Below, piece by piece: positions 13,859-17,967 of a DNA stretch of 17,967 bases. Under the pieces are notes generated by a model, which was not told where the DNA came from, made no database searches, and worked only from the letters and a program-made list of their open reading frames with translations. The DNA lies in assembly GCA_051652645.1 (NCBI GenBank), contig JBOFUP010000039.1, positions 1 through 17,967 of the forward strand, in the 5' to 3' direction. The DNA is from UBA7332 sp051652645. GTDB taxonomy: Bacteria > Bacteroidota > Bacteroidia > Bacteroidales > UBA7332. Positions within the stretch are counted from its first letter, which is position 1. Each line of letters opens with the position of its first letter. Made by a program: the position numbers and the translations under genes.

Positions 13859-15322
13859 TTACTTAGACTCCGTATTGAAGTGTGGCAAAGAGTAACTACC
13901 AGTGCCGTTAAGTATTTTATCTATGCTGTTTACCTCAAGGAATGAACAGCCGTCACCATCTGCAAAGCTGCCTCCGATGTATGCTATTCTATCTTCTTGG
14001 TTAACAAATTGATTTTCAAGAAGGAACTCTAGACCTTTGAAGAAGTACTGACGAGCATCGCCTTTGTTCTCTAGGAATACAGGTCTAACACCGTATGAAA
14101 GAGCTAATTCACGAACTAGACGCTCCTTGTAGCATATAGCTATAAGAGGACGTGGAGATCTGAATGCAGCTACGTTGCGAGCAGTACGGCCAGTGAAACT
14201 GTCTGTAATGATAGCACGAGTGTTAAGTTGAGTTGTAGTGTCTACAGCTTGTTTTGCCATGAAAAGAGAAACATCACCTGCTTTGATATCTACTGGGATA
14301 TCATTCTCTGGCATTTTTGTTTTCTCAGCCTCAAGTGCAATGCTAGACATCGTGCGTACAGCTTCTACTGGATACTTTCCATAAGCTGTCTCACCACTAA
14401 GCATCAACGCATCTGTACGGTAGTAGATAGCGTTAGCAATGTCAGTAACCTCGGCACGTGTTGGGCGTGGGTTGTTGATCATTGAGTGAAGCATCTGTGT
14501 AGCAACAATAACTGGTTTCTTAGCAAGTACACATTTACGTATAAGTGCGCGCTGTATGCCAGGGATCTTCTCTTGTGGAACTTCGATACCTAGGTCACCA
14601 CGAGCAACCATCACACCGTAAGCAACCTCAAGAATCTCGTCGATATTATCAACACCCTCTTGGTTCTCTATTTTTGCGATGATTTTGATTGGGCTATTGT
14701 GTGCATCTAAGATTTCTTGGATATCCAAGATGTCTTGGCGATTGCGAACGAATGAGTGAGCAATGAAATCCACACCGTAGTTGATACCGTGTATAACATT
14801 GCGTCTGTCTTTCTCTGTTAGTGAAGGAAGATTGATGCGAACGCCAGGAACGTTAACGCTCTTTCTGCTTCCTAGTTCACCAAAGTTCTGAGCAGTTGCA
14901 AGAAGGTAGTCATTGTGTTTCTCAGTTACAACGAACTCAATCTCACCATCGTCTATAAGAATATTCTGGCCCACGTTAAGGTCAGTAACAAAGCCTGGGT
15001 AGTTGATACCGATTAACTCTTTTGAAGTTAGTTGAGTCTCATCACCTACGAACTTAACGACATTGCCTGTCTCAAAGTTGATCTTGATGTCATCTACTGT
15101 AGGAGTTGTACGGATTTCAGGGCCTTTAGTATCCATAAGGACAGCTATAGAAGGAGAAACTGCTCTCGAATTACCGATGATATTGCGGAATCCTTCTTCG
15201 TCCATATGAGCCGTGTTCATACGTACAACGTTCATTCCGTTTTCAAAAAGGTCGCGGATGAATTCTATGCTGCATCGTCTGTCAGAGACAGTAGCAACAA
15301 TTTTTGTCTGTTTAGTAGTCAT
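13859..15322 (-). CDS. pyk: Pyruvate kinase
   Basis: The 487-aa enzyme converts phosphoenolpyruvate and ADP to pyruvate and ATP, the last step of glycolysis. Visible motifs are TKIVATVSDRRC (usually KIVCTIGP), GMNVVRMNTAH at 29-39, MDTKGPEIRT with E69, IAKIENQEG with the catalytic Lys at about 217, GVMVARGDLGIEVP, and ATQMLHSM ... PTRAEVTDIANAI. The C-terminal domain is complete. E69 in GPEIR is the residue associated with K+-dependent enzymes, yet the NFS motif that supplies other K+ ligands reads NTA here. It lies 59 bp downstream of aroQ and 2 bp upstream of the methyltransferase gene. The altered motifs look like a lineage trait, not damage. Confidence 0.95.
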   Translation of the reverse strand: MTTKQTKIVATVSDRRCSIEFIRDLFENGMNVVRMNTAHMDEEGFRNIIGNSRAVSPSIAVLMDTKGPEIRTTPTVDDIKINFETGNVVKFVGDETQLTSKELIGINYPGFVTDLNVGQNILIDDGEIEFVVTEKHNDYLLATAQNFGELGSRKSVNVPGVRINLPSLTEKDRRNVIHGINYGVDFIAHSFVRNRQDILDIQEILDAHNSPIKIIAKIENQEGVDNIDEILEVAYGVMVARGDLGIEVPQEKIPGIQRALIRKCVLAKKPVIVATQMLHSMINNPRPTRAEVTDIANAIYYRTDALMLSGETAYGKYPVEAVRTMSSIALEAEKTKMPENDIPVDIKAGDVSLFMAKQAVDTTTQLNTRAIITDSFTGRTARNVAAFRSPRPLIAICYKERLVRELALSYGVRPVFLENKGDARQYFFKGLEFLLENQFVNQEDRIAYIGGSFADGDGCSFLEVNSIDKILNGTGSYSLPHFNTESK

Positions 15323-15381
15323 ACAATTTTAGAAATTTTGTATATCGAACGGGACATACACCAACTTAGTATATAAACTTA

Positions 15382-15804
15382 TTATCTTTGAAAAAGTAGT
15401 GCCTCTACTGCTAGAGTGTAGGAGTTGAGGCCAAAGCCAAGAATAACACCATTTGAGACAGCAGAGAGAAATGAGTGGTGTCTGTACTCTTCTCTTGCAT
15501 GAACATTCGATAGGTGCACCTCAATGACAGGGGCGTTTATAGCTCTCACTGCATCAGCAATTGCGATTGAGGTGTGTGTGTAAGCACCTGCATTTAATAT
15601 AATTCCATCAGTGTCGAATCCGACTTCATGAAGTTTGTCTATTAAAGTTCCTTCGCAATTTGATTGAAAGTATGAGAATTCACAATTAGGATATTTGCTT
15701 TTAAGCAGAGACAGATACTCGTCGAATGTAGCAGATCCATATATTGATGGTTCTCTTTTTCCTAAAAGATTTAGATTTGGACCGTTTATGATTTGAATCT
15801 TCAT
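15382..15804 (-). CDS. aroQ: Type II 3-dehydroquinate dehydratase
   Basis: The product, 140 aa from the ATG at 15804, catalyses the third step of the shikimate pathway: dehydration of 3-dehydroquinate to 3-dehydroshikimate. The type II marks are clear: IINGPNLNLLGKREPSIYG with R17 and the catalytic Tyr22, NAGAYTHTSIAIADA, EVHLSNVHAREEYRHHS with the catalytic His, and GFGLNSYTLAVEAL. An upstream TTG at 15834 would add ten residues without family support, so I reject it. It heads the minus-strand operon with pyk, the methyltransferase, rbfA and the permease, and is divergent from xerD. In the family the enzyme is a cytosolic dodecamer. Confidence 0.95.
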   Translation of the reverse strand: MKIQIINGPNLNLLGKREPSIYGSATFDEYLSLLKSKYPNCEFSYFQSNCEGTLIDKLHEVGFDTDGIILNAGAYTHTSIAIADAVRAINAPVIEVHLSNVHAREEYRHHSFLSAVSNGVILGFGLNSYTLAVEALLFQR

Positions 15805-15862
15805 ATAGTGGTGCTCAGTTGTTAATTGTGCCAAAAAGGCACTACTATTCCGAATGTGGGTA

Positions 15863-15870
15863 CAAAATTA
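15863..15870 (-). promoter_or_regulatory. Candidate -7 element for aroQ operon
   Basis: CAAAATTA on the plus strand reads TAATTTTG on the minus strand, a match to TAnnTTTG, and would give a leader of about 50 nt before aroQ. No clear TTTG is found at the -33 spacing. Confidence 0.4.
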
Positions 15871-15896
15871 CGAAAATGTTTTGAGAGATATAGCAT

Positions 15897-15904
15897 TAAG
15901 TTTG
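15897..15904 (+). promoter_or_regulatory. Candidate -7 element for xerD
   Basis: TAAGTTTG matches the -7 consensus and would give a leader of about 32 nt. The nearest TTTG upstream (15880-15883) is only 13 bp away, too close for a -33 element. Confidence 0.4.
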
Positions 15905-15942
15905 TAATTTAGCTATTAATAAGCTTATTAAAAAACAATTTT

Positions 15943-16857
15943 ATGAGATTTAAAATTAATAAAGAGTCACTCGTCGATAGGTATATAGGGTATCTGAAGT
16001 TTGAAAAGGGGTTGTCAGATAATACCATATCAGCCTATTCTACGGACCTTGCAAAGCTAGTAGAGTTTGCAAGAGAAGAGTCTATTGATCTCATTAAGTT
16101 AACACCTAACGACCTACATCTGTTCATAACAAAACTAGTAGATTTAGGAATAAATGCAAGAAGTCGCAAACGTATACTTTCGGGTGTTAAGTCATTCTTT
16201 CAATATTTATTAATAGAGAACTATATAGAGAGTAATCCTTCGGAGTTGATCGAGTCGCCACGAATAGGATTGAAGCTGCCAGAGGTGCTCTCTATTGAGG
16301 AGATTGATAGGATGATAGATACGATTGATTTTTCAAAAATAGAGGGTGAAAGAAATAGGGCTATAATAGAGGTCTTGTATAGTTGTGGGCTTCGTGTAAC
16401 TGAGTTGTGTGACTTAAAGTTTGCTGACATCTTCCCACAAGAGGGGTTTATTAGGGTTATTGGTAAGGGTGATAAGCAGAGGTTGGTGCCTATATCTGAG
16501 TCTGCTTTGGCTTACATAGGTTACTCTGCGGAGAGTAGATCTAAGTTTATGGTTGGGAGTCAAGAACAGGATTTCGTTTTTGTTAGTAGAAGAGGTAAGC
16601 CTCTAACTAGGATGATGATTTTCAATATAATAACTAAGCAGGCTGAATTGGCTGGGGTAAAGAAAAAAATAAGCCCCCACACATTGAGACACTCTTTTGC
16701 TACTCATCTATTAGAGAGAGGTGCAAACATTAGGGCTATTCAGCAGATGATGGGGCATGAGAGTATTACCACAACTGAGGTATATCTTCATCTTGATAAA
16801 TCGGCTCTTAGAGAGGCTGTCCTGACTCATCATCCTCGCAATAAGAAATTGCATTGA
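15943..16857 (+). CDS. xerD: Site-specific tyrosine recombinase XerD
   Basis: This 304-aa tyrosine recombinase has the SAM-like core-binding domain at 1 to about 100 and the catalytic domain at about 115-300. All six catalytic positions are present: R151 in CGLRVTEL, K175 in IGKGDKQR, H246 and R249 in HTLRHSF, H272 in MMGHES, and the nucleophile Y281 in TEVYLHL. Xer proteins resolve chromosome dimers at dif during division; XerD is named here by overall similarity and length, but XerC or a lone Xer cannot be excluded. It diverges from aroQ and its last 50 bp overlap the end of queG on the opposite strand. Nothing nearby suggests an integrated element, so it is probably the housekeeping enzyme. 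Confidence 0.88.
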   Translation: MRFKINKESLVDRYIGYLKFEKGLSDNTISAYSTDLAKLVEFAREESIDLIKLTPNDLHLFITKLVDLGINARSRKRILSGVKSFFQYLLIENYIESNPSELIESPRIGLKLPEVLSIEEIDRMIDTIDFSKIEGERNRAIIEVLYSCGLRVTELCDLKFADIFPQEGFIRVIGKGDKQRLVPISESALAYIGYSAESRSKFMVGSQEQDFVFVSRRGKPLTRMMIFNIITKQAELAGVKKKISPHTLRHSFATHLLERGANIRAIQQMMGHESITTTEVYLHLDKSALREAVLTHHPRNKKLH

Positions 16858-17770
16858 AGTTGCGCATAAGTCCTTCGTATTTTGTTCTTTTGATTGCAGA
16901 GCCTTTGAATAATTTACTAAACTCCTCTTTTGTTAGTCTTGATAGTGTCTGGTTGTCTAATTCAAGTATCTCTCTCCTTGGTTTAAACTCTTCTATTGTG
17001 TTAGGGGATGAGAATCTGTTCCAAGGACAAATAGTTTGGCAAATGTCGCATCCATATAATCTGTTGTTAAGGAGTGGTTTTATCTCCTGCGGGATATCGC
17101 CTTTGTGCTCAATAGTGAGATATGATATGCATCTTCTTGAGTCAAGAGTTTTGGATGCTATCAGTGCTTTTGTTGGGCAGGCATCTATGCATCTTTGACA
17201 ACTTCCACAACGAGGTTTCATCGGTTTGTCTGGAGTTATTTGAATGTCTACTATTAATGTTGCCAAAAAGTAGAAGCTTCCAGCATTAGGTATAATAAGC
17301 ATGTTGTTGTTGCCAATAAAACCAATGCCAGCTTTCTGTGCCCAGTAACGCTCTAGTATAGGTGCAGAGTCTGTAAATCCTCTTCCATTGCACTGGGTTA
17401 TTTCGCTATTTATGTATTCAAGTAGTATTCTTAGCCTTTCTCTAATGGTGTCGTGATAATCTTTCCCATAGGCGTACATAGATATTTGTGGTATGTCTAT
17501 TGGTTGTTTCTCCAAGGGGTAGTAGTTCATGGCAAGGACGATGATAGTTTTAGAGCCATCTACGAGTTTTGTTGGGTCTAATCTCTTGTCAAGATTGTTA
17601 TTCATATATGCCATATCTGCATGCATCTCTGATTTTATCCACTCATTAAAAAAGGCCTTATTGGTAGAGTCAATTGCTTCGGCTTTGGCAAATCCTATTT
17701 TGTTGAAGCCAAGATTCAATGCCTTGTCGATAATCAATTGTTTGATAGTTGAGTTGTTGAGATGGTTCAT
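16808..17770 (-). CDS. queG: Epoxyqueuosine reductase
   Basis: The protein, 320 aa from the ATG at 17770, is the cobalamin- and iron-sulfur-dependent enzyme that reduces epoxyqueuosine to queuosine in tRNA, the last step of queuosine synthesis. It has the N-terminal domain (LGFNKIGFAKAEAI), MNYYPLE, YGKDYHDTIRERLR, and WAQKAGIGFIGNNNMLI. Two 4Fe-4S cluster motifs follow, CGSCQRCIDACP near residue 187 and GCDICQTICPW near 239. An upstream TTG at 17791 is less likely than this ATG. It is shorter than E. coli QueG, as usual for Bacteroidetes, lacking the C-terminal extension. Its last 50 bp are antisense to the end of xerD. Confidence 0.94.
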   Translation of the reverse strand: MNHLNNSTIKQLIIDKALNLGFNKIGFAKAEAIDSTNKAFFNEWIKSEMHADMAYMNNNLDKRLDPTKLVDGSKTIIVLAMNYYPLEKQPIDIPQISMYAYGKDYHDTIRERLRILLEYINSEITQCNGRGFTDSAPILERYWAQKAGIGFIGNNNMLIIPNAGSFYFLATLIVDIQITPDKPMKPRCGSCQRCIDACPTKALIASKTLDSRRCISYLTIEHKGDIPQEIKPLLNNRLYGCDICQTICPWNRFSSPNTIEEFKPRREILELDNQTLSRLTKEEFSKLFKGSAIKRTKYEGLMRNFNAISYCEDDESGQPL

Positions 17771-17835
17771 AATGGTCAATTTGATGCACAAATATTCTTG
17801 TAGTGTGCAGAAAAAGTAAATTAATCGCCAAATTC

Positions 17836-17868
17836 TTTGGCTCGAATAGGAATTAATCTATTTCTTTG
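17836..17868 (+). promoter_or_regulatory. Candidate promoter for acpP
   Basis: TTTG at 17836-17839, 21 nt, then TTTCTTTG at 17861-17868, which differs from TAnnTTTG at one position. The predicted leader is about 45 nt before the acpP ATG, consistent with a strongly expressed gene. Confidence 0.45.
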
Positions 17869-17873
17869 CAGCA

Positions 17874-17881
17874 CAAAAATA
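17874..17881 (-). promoter_or_regulatory. Weak candidate -7 element for queG
   Basis: On the minus strand this reads TATTTTTG, fitting TAnnTTTG, but it has no -33 partner and would leave a leader of about 100 nt. It overlaps the transcript start region of acpP on the other strand. Confidence 0.25.
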
Positions 17882-17919
17882 GAAAACAATAGATTATTAA
17901 CTAATTAAATTCAAAAGTT

Positions 17920-17967
17920 ATGTCTCAAGTAGCAGAAAAAGTAAAAGCAATCATCGTTGAGAAACTA
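17920..17967 (+). CDS. acpP: Acyl carrier protein (5' end only)
   Basis: Sixteen codons are visible before the window ends, encoding MSQVAEKVKAIIVEKL. This matches the first helix of bacterial fatty-acid acyl carrier proteins. The phosphopantetheine-bearing DSL motif, expected near residue 36, lies outside the window. The gene is divergent from queG across 149 bp and has a near-consensus promoter. In many Bacteroidetes fabF follows it, which cannot be seen here. Confidence 0.85.
   Translation, partial: MSQVAEKVKAIIVEKL

Noticed and set aside
15032..15376. 114-residue open frame antisense to pyk
   Set aside because: It is fully explained as a shadow of the pyk coding sequence and its upstream gap.
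15805..15834. Upstream TTG start for aroQ
   Set aside because: The family begins directly with the MKIQIINGPNLN-type strand, supplied by the ATG at 15804.
15943..16857. Phage or transposon integrase
   Set aside because: Length, both domains and the housekeeping neighbourhood fit Xer; no attachment site, cargo or phage genes are nearby.

Overview
The window looks like chromosomal core sequence from a Bacteroidales bacterium, most likely something Porphyromonas-like. The evidence is the gene order (sigma-54 activator, lptE, TPR protein, secG; and aroQ, pyk, O-methyltransferase, rbfA, ABC permease), the protein variants (KMGKS in CysRS, KISTS in a MetRS with a fused tRNA-binding domain), and promoters matching the Bacteroidetes consensus TTTG-N19-21-TAnnTTTG instead of -35/-10 boxes. 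Base composition is moderately AT-rich. I see no insertion sequence, prophage, tRNA, rRNA or CRISPR array.

Layout: positions 1-79 hold the end of an unidentified plus-strand gene that slightly overlaps mgtE. mgtE and rsmA form a minus-strand pair. From a compact bidirectional promoter region (about 2297-2344) the plus strand runs into a sigma-54 activator gene, lptE, a TPR-like gene and secG, ended by a hairpin terminator at 5440-5476. Next on the plus strand are a tRNA dihydrouridine synthase, a family 2 glycosyltransferase, cysS and metG. A long non-coding stretch (10876-11564) separates metG from a minus-strand operon read leftwards: aroQ, pyk, O-methyltransferase, rbfA, LolC/E-like permease. 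xerD diverges from aroQ and converges on queG, overlapping it by 50 bp. The start of acpP, divergent from queG, closes the window.

The genes are housekeeping: ribosome maturation (RsmA, RbfA), tRNA charging and modification (CysRS, MetRS, Dus, QueG), protein secretion and envelope biogenesis (SecG, LptE, Lol-like permease, glycosyltransferase), central metabolism (Pyk, AroQ, ACP), Mg2+ uptake and chromosome resolution.

The most unusual structure is in the 690-bp gap between metG and the permease gene. Four 16-bp palindromes sharing the core TACGTACGTA sit at exactly 22-bp spacing (11345-11426), separated by three unrelated 6-bp spacers. Copy 4 carries paired substitutions that keep the symmetry. 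The roughly 520-bp block holding the array is bracketed by two long hairpins that share the left-foot 11-mer TATAAAAGCAT. I cannot assign a known function to this block; a multi-site protein-binding locus or a structured transcript are the leading possibilities.
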